NCBI RefSeq assembly: GCF_001005295.1
Contig: NZ_LBMK01000002.1
Coordinates: 916,187-980,186, forward strand
DNA: 64,000 bases
Direction: 5' to 3'
DNA from: Streptomyces yangpuensis
GTDB taxonomy: Bacteria > Actinomycetota > Actinomycetes > Streptomycetales > Streptomycetaceae
Part shown: in pieces, positions 11,907 through 19,935 of the stretch
How positions within the stretch are numbered: the stretch's first letter is position 1
How the letters are laid out: each line of letters starts with the position of its first letter
The notes under the pieces: generated by a model
The model's database searches: none
What the model saw: only the letters and a program-made list of their open reading frames with translations
Told to the model about the DNA's origin: nothing
Program-made: the position numbers and the translations under genes

Positions 11907-12449
11907 GTGGTGGAGTTCGGTGCGATGGTCATCGCTGCCGTGGGCGTGGTGGGCACCCTGGGCGGGGCGCTGCTCACCCAGCGGGGCGCGGAGCGGGCGA
12001 AGCGCCGGGAGATGGAACTCCTGCGCGGCCACGAGGAGATCCGCGACCTGCTGGCGCTGCGGCGGGCCTGCTACACGGACCTCAACCGGGACGCCCGGCA
12101 GTTCACCACCGCCCTCAACCGTCATCTGCACGTCATGCGGGAGCGCGCGGTCGAGGACGCGGACCGGGAGGCGCTCGACGAGGCGAAGGTCGCCCAGCGC
12201 GACCGCTACTCCGAGGCGCAGATGATCGCACCGGACGCCGTGCTGGAGCCCGCGAGCGCCGTCAACCACGCCCTGAGCAGGGTCTACGGCCAGGTCAGGC
12301 GCCTGGAACGGGGCTGTCCCGAGGAGGGTGAGACGATGGCCGCCGTCTCCGCGGCCCAGCAGGAGATCTGGGCCCTGCTCCGGGAGATGCGGGCGGCCAT
12401 GCGGGCCGACCTCGGGGTGTCGGACGGGACCGGCTCCGTCAGCGCTTGA
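11907..12449 (+). CDS. Small N-terminally membrane-anchored coiled-coil protein, 180 aa
   Basis: No family recognised. A short hydrophobic N-terminal helix (about residues 6-26, VIAAVGVVGTLGGALL) is followed by a long, charged, helical body rich in Arg, Glu and Ala (RGAERAKRREMELLRGHEEIRDLL), likely coiled coil. Start is GTG after AGGGGGAG; a second GTG follows directly and could be used. It converges on the kinase gene: the two stop codons overlap by 11 bases, so transcription from each side must run into the other. Confidence 0.65.
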   Translation: MVEFGAMVIAAVGVVGTLGGALLTQRGAERAKRREMELLRGHEEIRDLLALRRACYTDLNRDARQFTTALNRHLHVMRERAVEDADREALDEAKVAQRDRYSEAQMIAPDAVLEPASAVNHALSRVYGQVRRLERGCPEEGETMAAVSAAQQEIWALLREMRAAMRADLGVSDGTGSVSA

Positions 12450-14412
12450 GGACGGGGGCCGCCAGGACGGCGTTGCCGCGGCCCTTGCAGCCCTCCTCCA
12501 CCTTGATGCGCAGCCGCAGGGCACCCTTGATGTCCAGGGACTTGGTGACCGGCTTGCCCAGGTGGACCAGTTCGGAGAAGACCGCGGGCTTGTCGTCCAC
12601 CGAGATGGTCAGCCGTGCCTGTTCCACGGTCGAGCCGTCATCGATGCCGGCGGTGAACTCCAGCGTGGACCAGGCCCTGTTGACGTCGTACTCGATCGCC
12701 GCGCCGTAGTAGCAGCTGCCGAGCAGCGCCGCCCCGTACTCCGTGGTGTTCAGCTTCGCCGAGCCGACCTCGAAGTTGTCGGAGCCTCCCACCGAGGACA
12801 GCACGGTCAGGTCGGCGACGTTGCTGTCCTTGACCTCCCCGGGGGCGTGGGGGCCGGCGGAGCCCTCCGGTGCCGGGGAGGCTCCTGGACCGGAGCCGGA
12901 CCCGGAGCCGTCCGTGGCGGAGTCCGCGGACGGGGTCGCGGAGGCCGAGGGGGAGGCGGGCGCCGGTGACTGCGGTGCGCTCGCCCCGCCGGGCTTCCCG
13001 CCCGCCGCGTGGTCCTCCTTGTCCTTGTCGCCCAGCAGCTTCACACCGGCGACCGTGCTCGCGGCGAGCACCACCACGGCGACCGCCGAGCCCAGGACGA
13101 GGCCGGTGCGCCGCTTCTTCTTGGGCGGGGCGGGCTGCGCGGGCGGCGGTGCCGGGGACAGGTTGTACGCCGGCCCGTACCCTGCCGGCACCGAGGCCGC
13201 CGACTCCGGTACGGGTGCCGGTGCGGCCGCCGGTGCGGGCTCCGTGGCCGGTTGAGCCGGTTGAGCCGGTCGATCCGGTTGCGCAGGCCGGTCGGGCCGG
13301 GTGGGTACCGGCGCGGTCGGGGGAGCCGTCGGCGGGGCCGCAGCGGCGGCCCCGCCGGGTGCGATCGGACTGTACGCGGGCGGTGGCGGCGCCGCCGCGG
13401 CCGCCGCAGCCACCGTCGGCGGCGCGGGCACGGCCGGCTTGGGCGGAGCGTCCTGGAGGGCGGAGCGCTGCGAGGTCGTGGAGGTGGTCGTGGACACCAC
13501 GGCGCGGCGTACGTCCTTCATCCACCCGGCCAGGTTCACCGGCCGCCGGGAGGGATCCTCCGCGTAGAGGTCGGTGATCCGGGCCCGCTGTTCGGCGTCC
13601 AGCACCGCGATCTGCGGCAGTTCGGCCATCGCCCGCGCCAGCTGCTGCGGGGAGGCGGGCGGTGACTCCCCGCTGAGCAGGAAGTACGCGATCGCCCCGA
13701 AGGCGTACCGGTCGGTGCCCGGTGTCCGCTTGCCCTCGAACACCTCGGGCGCCGCGTAGCCGGGGGTGAACCAGACCTCGGCCGTCTGGTGGTCGGCGGT
13801 CAGCTTGCTGAGGCCGAAGTCCACCAGCGTGGCCTGCCCGTGCGCGTCGACCATCACATTGCCGGGGGAGAGGTCGCCGTGGACGACCTGGCGCCCGGAG
13901 GGCGTGGCCTTCCCCGAGTGCAGCCAGTCCAGCACCTCGGCCAGCTGCTCCAGGGTCCGCATGACCTCGCGCCGCTCGGCGGCGGTGGCGAGGGTCCGTT
14001 CGGCCCGCCAGTCCCGCAGGTCGAGCCCGTCGATGTGGTTCATGACCAGGACGAGCGCCCGCCCGGTCAGGGTGGACGACTCCCCGGGCCGGTGGATCGG
14101 CGGCCCCTCGAAGTGCTCCCGCACCCCCACGACGCCGGGCCGGTGGACGAATCTCAGCAGTTCCGCCTGCTCGTTCCACTTCTGGCTGATGCGGTCGAAG
14201 ACCTCGGGCGTGATGGTCGTCTTGGAGTCGAGCACCTTGACGACCACGGGCTCCGACCCGCCGGCGAGCTCGATCTCGGCGAGGTAGAGCACGGCCTCCC
14301 CGCCGCGCCCGATCGACCTGAGCAGGCGGTAGCGGTCCGCTGCCGCGTCCGGCCCGATGTGCAGATTCTGGCTGGTCAATTTCCCCCCAGCGCGTGCTTG
14401 GTGATTGACCAT
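12439..14412 (-). CDS. Membrane Ser/Thr protein kinase with C-terminal NPCBM-like sensor domain, 657 aa
   Basis: Hanks-type kinase. The cytoplasmic catalytic domain (about 25-310) has the Gly-rich loop GRGGEAVLYLAE, the ATP Lys in VVVKVLD, the catalytic loop as HGDLSPGN (HGD instead of HRD, Asp and Asn kept, about residue 180) and DFG near 203. A Pro/Ala-rich linker with repeated RPAQP units follows (about 340-425), then one membrane helix (about 430-452), a Ser/Pro-rich stalk, and an extracellular beta-rich domain (about 530-657) resembling NPCBM/NEW2 carbohydrate-binding modules. This layout suggests sensing of an envelope glycan. Start taken at ATG 14412; a TTG at 14379 with GGGGGG upstream is a real alternative. 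Confidence 0.85.
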   Translation of the reverse strand: MVNHQARAGGKLTSQNLHIGPDAAADRYRLLRSIGRGGEAVLYLAEIELAGGSEPVVVKVLDSKTTITPEVFDRISQKWNEQAELLRFVHRPGVVGVREHFEGPPIHRPGESSTLTGRALVLVMNHIDGLDLRDWRAERTLATAAERREVMRTLEQLAEVLDWLHSGKATPSGRQVVHGDLSPGNVMVDAHGQATLVDFGLSKLTADHQTAEVWFTPGYAAPEVFEGKRTPGTDRYAFGAIAYFLLSGESPPASPQQLARAMAELPQIAVLDAEQRARITDLYAEDPSRRPVNLAGWMKDVRRAVVSTTTSTTSQRSALQDAPPKPAVPAPPTVAAAAAAAPPPPAYSPIAPGGAAAAAPPTAPPTAPVPTRPDRPAQPDRPAQPAQPATEPAPAAAPAPVPESAASVPAGYGPAYNLSPAPPPAQPAPPKKKRRTGLVLGSAVAVVVLAASTVAGVKLLGDKDKEDHAAGGKPGGASAPQSPAPASPSASATPSADSATDGSGSGSGPGASPAPEGSAGPHAPGEVKDSNVADLTVLSSVGGSDNFEVGSAKLNTTEYGAALLGSCYYGAAIEYDVNRAWSTLEFTAGIDDGSTVEQARLTISVDDKPAVFSELVHLGKPVTKSLDIKGALRLRIKVEEGCKGRGNAVLAAPVLKR

Positions 14413-14563
14413 CAGTCTTTCGTGACCGGAATCACCCGGTCAATCGGAACGATCGGTTTGCCGTGACCGTCCAGGTGTTCGCCGTCGCCGGGGCGCCCGG
14501 CTCGCGGAACCGCCCACCGGGCGAACTCCGTTCGCCGAGCGCCCCTTCGGCGGGCGGCGCACG

Positions 14564-15178
14564 TCAGCGGCTCCCCGCGGGAGGCGGCGCCGGTGCGTCG
14601 AGGAAGACGAGGCGGGCCGGCTTGGCCGGGAGGTGGACCTCGGGCAGGTCGATCTCCGGCAGCACCACCTCAGGGCCGAGCGCGAACCCGGTGCGTTCCA
14701 GCCGTGCGATGGCCTTGGTGTTGCGAGCGTCCGGCTCGGCGACCACACGCCGGGTGGCCGGATCGGAGAACACGAAGGCGAGGAAGGCCGTGAGCAGGCC
14801 CCCGGTGAAGCCGGGCCGGGGATCGCCCTCGCAGGGGCCGATCAGCAGGTGCACGCCGACGTCGCCCGGCCGGGCGTCGTAGCACTCGCTGACCCGGTCC
14901 GCTTCACAGTCGTACGTCTGGAACAGTGCGGCCGGTTCGCCCTCCAGGGCCACGAGGAAGGCGTGGTGGGTGGTGCGACGGTCGATGTCCTCGTAGATCT
15001 CCCGGACCAGTTCCCGGCCGGCCCCGCCCATTCCCCAGAAACGGGCCCGCTCCTGCGTGACCCAGCCGTGGATCAGGCCGGCGTCGGCGGCCGGATCGAC
15101 CGGGGTGACGGTGACGGTGCCGAAGCCCTCCACGAGGTGGGTGTGGACGGGCTGCCGGGCGGCGGCCGGGGCGTTCAC
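14564..15178 (-). CDS. Siderophore-type GNAT acetyltransferase, 204 aa
   Basis: GNAT of the IucB/RhbD/DesC-related group that acylates hydroxylamines in hydroxamate siderophores. The core GVHLLIGP, PGFTGGLLTAFLAFVFSDP and VVAEPDARNTKAIARLERTGF segments match that group. The GTG start overlaps the stop of the penicillin-acylase gene (GTGA), so it is translated from the iron-box promoter. From memory, an iron-regulated penicillin-amidase plus acetyltransferase pair has been called desG/desH in streptomycetes and linked to acyl-modified desferrioxamines; I treat that as likely but unproven here. Confidence 0.8.
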   Translation of the reverse strand: MNAPAAARQPVHTHLVEGFGTVTVTPVDPAADAGLIHGWVTQERARFWGMGGAGRELVREIYEDIDRRTTHHAFLVALEGEPAALFQTYDCEADRVSECYDARPGDVGVHLLIGPCEGDPRPGFTGGLLTAFLAFVFSDPATRRVVAEPDARNTKAIARLERTGFALGPEVVLPEIDLPEVHLPAKPARLVFLDAPAPPPAGSR

Positions 15179-17391
15179 ATCGACTCCTTGGTCAGCCGGG
15201 CCCAGTCGGTGACGACGGGGACGAGTTCGCAGCGTGCCCACAGGGGCAGCTGGTCGCGGTGGTGGGGGCTGCCGGTGACACCGTCCGCGCCCAGCGGGAC
15301 CGCCCAGAGGCTGTCCTCGCGGCGGGCCAGGTCCCAGACGTAGCGGGCGGCCGACGCGCGGGCGGTGACATCGGTGAAACCGGGTACGGAGGAGGTGGCG
15401 TTCACGCAGTCGTGGTCGCCGCCGAGCCCGGGCCACTCGGGGGCGTCCGGGTCGGGCACCGCCTGCCAGGGGGCCAGCCGGTGGACCTCCGACCACGGGG
15501 TGTTGGGGGAGCCCGCCGCGGCGGTCTCCTCCAGGGCGGCCCGGACGTGCGCCGCGCGGTCCAGCTCCGGCACCAGGGACGTGGTGAGCAGGCCTTCGAG
15601 CGCGTAACCGATCTTGGGTACCAGGTACAGCCAGGGGTGGAACACCGCGGGGCCGGTCGGCGCCCCCGCCAGGTCCGCGAAGACGGGATCGGCGGCGAAG
15701 CGGCGTACGGTCGCGGTCCGGAAGGCCGAGAAGACGGTGGCGTCGGTGCTGTCCGCCTCCATGCGCCGGTCCCAGGCCAGCAGCCGGGTGCGCAGCTCCC
15801 GCGCGGCCGGGGTCAGCCCGTCGAAGCCGGGCAGCAGGGCGAGCAGCGGCTCGGCCGAGGCCAGGTGGGTGTCGCGGTGCACGTCGGCCATCGCCTTCGG
15901 CGACCAGTCCGCGGAGCCGCTGAGCAGCTCGCGGATGCGGTCGGCGCGGTGCGGCGGCGCGAACTCCACGCCCAGCGGGGAGGCGATGCCGCGCGCGTTC
16001 GCCATCACGGCGAAGCCCTGCACGGGCTCGGCCGGGGTCGGCGCCCAGCCCTGCCAGGCGTGCTCCGGGTCCCACGCGGGTACGGGGCGCAGCCGGTTGG
16101 CGGGGTGGCGCAGCGGAACGGCGCCCGCGACCCGGTGCAGCAGGCCGCCCTCGGTGTCGGCGGCGTGGACGACGTTGACCGGCTCGGCCCAGCCGTCGAG
16201 GGCGCGGTCGATGTCGGCGACGGTGCGGGCGCGCAGCAGGGCGGGGAGGACGGCGAAGCCCAGGTCGCGCCGGACGCGGGGCGGGTAGCGCAGGGAGAGG
16301 GTCTGCGTGCTGCCGTCGGCGTCCGCGCAGGCGGCGTCCGTGCCCGTGTCCGCGTCCGCGTCCCTGTCCGTGCCGGGGGCGCCGTCCGCGTGCACGACCA
16401 CCGGGCCGCGGGCGGTCTCCAGGATCTCCACCTCGACGTCGTCGCCGCCCGCCACGGCGATGGTCTCCGTGTGGCGTGCGACGGGCTCCCAGACCCCGTC
16501 AGGGCCGAGGGCCTCGACGACGGAGCCCTCGCCGCGGCGCAACTGCTCGACGTACAGGTCCTGGTAGTCGGACATCGCGTTGGTGATGGCCCAGGCGGCG
16601 CTGCCGGTGTGCCCGAAGTGGGCGAGGCCGGGGACGCCGGGGACGGCGAGGCCCAGGACGTCGTAGTCCGGGCAGGACAGGCGGATCTGCTGGTAGACGC
16701 CCGGGTCCTCGATGAACCGGTGCGGGTCGCCCGCGATGATCGCCGCACCGGTGGTGGTGCGGTCGCCGGGCACCATCCAGCCGTTGCTGCCGGCGATGCG
16801 GGGACCGTCGGTGGCGAAGAGGGTGAGCGCGTCGTCGCCCAGGGCGCGGGCCACGCGCTCGCGCCACAGCTTGGTCGGGAAGCCCGCGAACAGGATGTGC
16901 GTGGCGATCCAGATCGCCAGCGGCACCCACGGTTCCCAGGGCGACGGGGCGAGGCCGGTGCGGGCGAAGCGCTCCTCGCGGGCGGCGCCGGCGGCCAGGC
17001 CCTCGTTGACGCCGTCCACGTACGCGCGCACCCAGGCGGCGGTGGCAAGGTCGTCGGTCTCCATCGCCGCGAAGCAGAGGCGGGCGGTGTCGGCGAGGCG
17101 GCTCCGGCGGGCGAAGCGGTCCCAGGTGACGGAGTCCGGGCCCAGGAAGGAGGCGCTGGAGCCCTCGGCGCGGTGCCGTTCGACCTCCAGCTGCCAGGCG
17201 CGGTCGAAGGCGGTGACCCGGCCCTGGGCGTGGGCGAGCGCGAGTTCGTCCGATGCACGCAGGTGGGGGATGCCCCAGGGGTCGCGGAAGACACCGTAGG
17301 ATTCCGGGGGCTGCCCGTGGGGCCCGCCCTGGACGCCCGCGTCCGAGGCCGGGTCGCTCTCGCTGCTCACACTGCTGCTCACGCTGCTCAC
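15175..17391 (-). CDS. Penicillin-acylase family Ntn hydrolase under iron control, 738 aa
   Basis: N-terminal nucleophile hydrolase of the penicillin G acylase/acyl-homoserine-lactone acylase family. The nucleophile Ser is in RIAGSNGWM near residue 199, so autocleavage would give an alpha chain of about 198 residues and a large beta chain. Unlike exported penicillin acylases it has no signal peptide; the N-terminus is a Ser/Val repeat (SSVSSSVSS) followed by hydrophilic sequence, so it is probably cytoplasmic. Start is GTG with GGGGAGAG just upstream. The iron box lies 19-37 bases upstream. Amide hydrolysis of an aryl-acyl or siderophore substrate, rather than of beta-lactams, is inferred from context. 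Confidence 0.85.
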   Translation of the reverse strand: MSSVSSSVSSESDPASDAGVQGGPHGQPPESYGVFRDPWGIPHLRASDELALAHAQGRVTAFDRAWQLEVERHRAEGSSASFLGPDSVTWDRFARRSRLADTARLCFAAMETDDLATAAWVRAYVDGVNEGLAAGAAREERFARTGLAPSPWEPWVPLAIWIATHILFAGFPTKLWRERVARALGDDALTLFATDGPRIAGSNGWMVPGDRTTTGAAIIAGDPHRFIEDPGVYQQIRLSCPDYDVLGLAVPGVPGLAHFGHTGSAAWAITNAMSDYQDLYVEQLRRGEGSVVEALGPDGVWEPVARHTETIAVAGGDDVEVEILETARGPVVVHADGAPGTDRDADADTGTDAACADADGSTQTLSLRYPPRVRRDLGFAVLPALLRARTVADIDRALDGWAEPVNVVHAADTEGGLLHRVAGAVPLRHPANRLRPVPAWDPEHAWQGWAPTPAEPVQGFAVMANARGIASPLGVEFAPPHRADRIRELLSGSADWSPKAMADVHRDTHLASAEPLLALLPGFDGLTPAARELRTRLLAWDRRMEADSTDATVFSAFRTATVRRFAADPVFADLAGAPTGPAVFHPWLYLVPKIGYALEGLLTTSLVPELDRAAHVRAALEETAAAGSPNTPWSEVHRLAPWQAVPDPDAPEWPGLGGDHDCVNATSSVPGFTDVTARASAARYVWDLARREDSLWAVPLGADGVTGSPHHRDQLPLWARCELVPVVTDWARLTKESM

Positions 17392-17409
17392 ACTCTCCCC
17401 GATGGCGCA

Positions 17410-17428
17410 TTAGGTTAGGCTGACCTAA
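17410..17428. promoter_or_regulatory. IdeR/DmdR1-type iron box
   Basis: TTAGGTTAGGCTGACCTAA is a near-perfect 19-bp DtxR/IdeR operator, differing from the canonical palindrome only at the centre. It lies between the divergent acylase operon and the siderophore-interacting protein, and should repress both when iron is plentiful. Confidence 0.92.
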
Positions 17429-17457
17429 CTATAAAGGTGCCAGGGGAGGGGTCGGAC

Positions 17458-18189
17458 ATGGCGGTCGGCAAGGGTTGGGAGGGCGTCGTCCTCAAGCTCC
17501 TGCGGGGCAAGGACTTCACGTTCACGGTGACCGGGGCGGAGGACGTCACGGAGCACTACCGCCGGGTGTACTTCACCGACGGCGGACTGCTGGCCGCCGC
17601 CGGTGACTCACTGCACCCGACGATGTGGGTGCGGGTCTGGTTCCAGAACGCGGACAAGCCGCACCAGCGGGCCTACACCCTGGTGGACCCGGATCCCGAA
17701 GCGGGCACCTTCTGTTTCGAGTTCGCCCTGCACGACGGGGTCGCCAGCGCCTGGGCGCGCGACGCGAAGCCGGGCGACACCATCGAGGCCACCGTCCAGG
17801 GCACCGGATTCTCCGCCCCGGCGCCGTCCCCGGAACGCCTGCTGGTCATCGGCGACCCCGCCTCCCTCCCGGCGATCAACTCGCTGCTGGACGCCTTCCC
17901 CGGCCTGCCCGCGACCATCTGGTTCGAGACCCAGCACACCTCTGACACGGACCTGCCCGTACGTCTGGACGCGGAGCGGCACGACATGCGCCGGGTGCCG
18001 CGGGACGGCACGGCGCTGGCCGACCGGGTCCGGGCCGAGCTGCCGGAGCTGCTCGGCGACCCTGGATCGGCGTACGTCTGGCTCGCCTGCGACACGGCCA
18101 CGACCCGCACCCTGACGGCCTACCTGCGCAAGGACCTCGGCCTGCCGAAGCAGCGGGTCAACGGCCTGGGGTACTGGCGCGCCGCCTAG
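17458..18189 (+). CDS. Siderophore-interacting protein (FAD-dependent ferric-siderophore reductase), 243 aa
   Basis: ViuB/SIP family flavoprotein that releases iron from imported ferric siderophores in the cytoplasm. The FAD-binding beta barrel includes HQRAYTLVD (the R-x-Y-T flavin motif, about residues 66-70), followed by a SIP C-terminal domain starting near LLVIGDPASLPAI and ending with WLACDTATTRTL...NGLGYWR. The ATG at 17458 has AGGGGAGGGG at ideal spacing; a GTG at 17437 is possible. The iron box 30 bases upstream shows iron repression, shared with the divergent acylase/acetyltransferase genes. Confidence 0.92.
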   Translation: MAVGKGWEGVVLKLLRGKDFTFTVTGAEDVTEHYRRVYFTDGGLLAAAGDSLHPTMWVRVWFQNADKPHQRAYTLVDPDPEAGTFCFEFALHDGVASAWARDAKPGDTIEATVQGTGFSAPAPSPERLLVIGDPASLPAINSLLDAFPGLPATIWFETQHTSDTDLPVRLDAERHDMRRVPRDGTALADRVRAELPELLGDPGSAYVWLACDTATTRTLTAYLRKDLGLPKQRVNGLGYWRAA

Positions 18190-18418
18190 TGCTGTGGCCG
18201 GAAGGGTGGCCTGGCGGTAGGGCCGGGGCCGTGCCCCGGTCGTCCCGTCGATCGCCTCGCGCAGGAAGTCCGCGTGGCCGTTCATCCCCGGTCATGGGCG
18301 GGCTGATGCGTTCCATGCCCACGACCTTGTCCGGCGGGGCCCCGGGGCCGCGGAACCCCTGTTCTACGCGGGCCGCCCGGCGGGGCCGGCGGAGCCGGCG
18401 GGGCCTCCCCCTACGGCC

Positions 18419-19234
18419 TCAGTCCGCGTCGGGGCCGGGCCGCGTCCAGATGTACGGCACCGTCACGCCCATCACCCCGAAGCCCAGCCGCTCCAGGATC
18501 GGACGGCTGTCGTCCGAGGCGTCCACCTGGAGGTAGGGGATGCCGAGCTCCGCCGCCAGGCGCGCACGGTGCGCGACGAGAAGGCGGTAGATGCCGCGGC
18601 CGCGCCACTGCGGGACCGTGCCGCCGCCCCACAGGCCGGCGAAGGCCGCCCCCGGCCGCATTTCCATCCGCGCGGCGCTCACCGGGACGTCGCTCGCCAT
18701 CGCGACCACCGCCGCGACGGTCTCCGGCTCGTCGCGCAGCCGGCTCAGCAGCGCCTCCCGGATCCGGGGCCGCTCCGTGCCGAAGGCCCCCGCGTGGACC
18801 TCCATCATCAGATCCACCCCGGCCTCGTCCGTCACCACCCGCAGGGTGATCCCCTCCGGCGGATCCACCGGCAGCTGCGCGAGCTCGGCCACCAGCCCCA
18901 CCATCAGCGTCTCCGGCGGCTCCGGTACGAAGCCCGCGGCCCGCAGCCGGTCCCCGAGGTCCGCCGGCCGGTCGTGCGCGTACAGCTTCCACTCGAAGTC
19001 CGGGCAGCCGCGCTCCGCGAAGAACCCCACCTGCGCGGCGATCTGCGCGTCCGCCGTCTCCTCGTCGAGGTCCGACCAGAGCACGCCGTTCCAGCCGAGA
19101 CCGGGCACGCTCTGCCGGACGACCGGGCCCACCCGTTCCACGAGGGCGCCCCTGCCGTCGGCCTGCGCACCCTCACGGACCTCCGCGTCGAACCGGGCGC
19201 GTACCGTGAGCAGTTCATCAAGATCCATCGTCAT
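18419..19234 (-). CDS. GNAT family N-acetyltransferase, 271 aa
   Basis: The acetyl-CoA-binding motif is seen as QWRGRGIYRLLVAHRARLA (about residues 210-228), followed by LQVDASDDSRPILERLGF, the usual GNAT C-terminal strand-helix. The N-terminal half (1-140) is a degenerate second domain, so this is a two-domain GNAT. Substrate unknown. Two start codons, ATG 19234 and ATG 19228, are in frame. It diverges from the cupin gene, and the 229 bases between it and the siderophore-interacting gene are GC-rich without a clear terminator. Confidence 0.85.
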   Translation of the reverse strand: MTMDLDELLTVRARFDAEVREGAQADGRGALVERVGPVVRQSVPGLGWNGVLWSDLDEETADAQIAAQVGFFAERGCPDFEWKLYAHDRPADLGDRLRAAGFVPEPPETLMVGLVAELAQLPVDPPEGITLRVVTDEAGVDLMMEVHAGAFGTERPRIREALLSRLRDEPETVAAVVAMASDVPVSAARMEMRPGAAFAGLWGGGTVPQWRGRGIYRLLVAHRARLAAELGIPYLQVDASDDSRPILERLGFGVMGVTVPYIWTRPGPDAD

Positions 19235-19289
19235 CAGCCCAGCTCACCAGTGTCCGGCGGGCCCGCACAACTGCATTAGCCTCACCAGC

Positions 19290-19727
19290 GTGAACGACGA
19301 CCTCACCATCTACACCGGCAAGGCCGCACCCGACGCCGCCGCCGACCGAGGCTGGCTCCTCGGCCACTTCAAGGACCCGGCCGATCCCCGTCACAGCGAG
19401 GACGTGGAGATCAAATGGGGTGTCCACCCCAAGGGCGACGCACGCGAGCGCTGGGCGACCGCCGAGAAGCGCACCGCGCTGCTGGTTCTGATCAGCGGAC
19501 GCTTCCGGCTGGAGTTCCCGGGGCGGACCGTCGTCCTCGCCGAGCAGGGCGACTACGTGCTCTGGGGCCGCGGCGTCGACCACTCCTGGTACGCGGAGGA
19601 GGACGCGGTCGTCCTCACCGTCCGCTGGCCCTCGATCCCCGGCTACCGGGTCGACGAGCCCGAGCACCGGGAGGGCGTCCTCGCCCCGGCGGCCTCCGGC
19701 GAGGCCGGGACCCCGCCCGGCATCTGA
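19290..19727 (+). CDS. Small cupin-fold protein, 145 aa
   Basis: Single-domain beta barrel with cupin character: VLISGRFRLEFPGRTVVLAEQGDYVLWGRGVDHSWYAEEDAVVLTVRWP contains the G(X)5HXH-like region, though with only one obvious metal His (VDHSW). Metal binding and reaction are not certain. The GTG start has no ribosome site and lies close behind a TAGCCT, so the mRNA may be leaderless. It is divergent from the GNAT gene. Confidence 0.75.
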   Translation: MNDDLTIYTGKAAPDAAADRGWLLGHFKDPADPRHSEDVEIKWGVHPKGDARERWATAEKRTALLVLISGRFRLEFPGRTVVLAEQGDYVLWGRGVDHSWYAEEDAVVLTVRWPSIPGYRVDEPEHREGVLAPAASGEAGTPPGI

Positions 19728-19935
19728 GTTCCCGCACCCCTCCCGATCCTGCTGTGATGATGCACACGAAACGGGCCAACGATCACGAAACGCTGAGACC
19801 GTAGCGGTTGCAGACCATCTGAGCCGGACCACGGGGCGACCCCCCGGGCCTTCGGCCGGGCCTTCACGAGTTCACGCGTTCTTTGCGACGGGCGGTCTCC
19901 CGGTAAAGATCCGAACCCACCAGGGAGCACGTCCG

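Noticed and set aside
15175..17391. Classical exported penicillin G acylase for beta-lactam metabolism
   Set aside because: There is no signal peptide, no beta-lactam gene is nearby, and the promoter carries an iron box together with siderophore genes.
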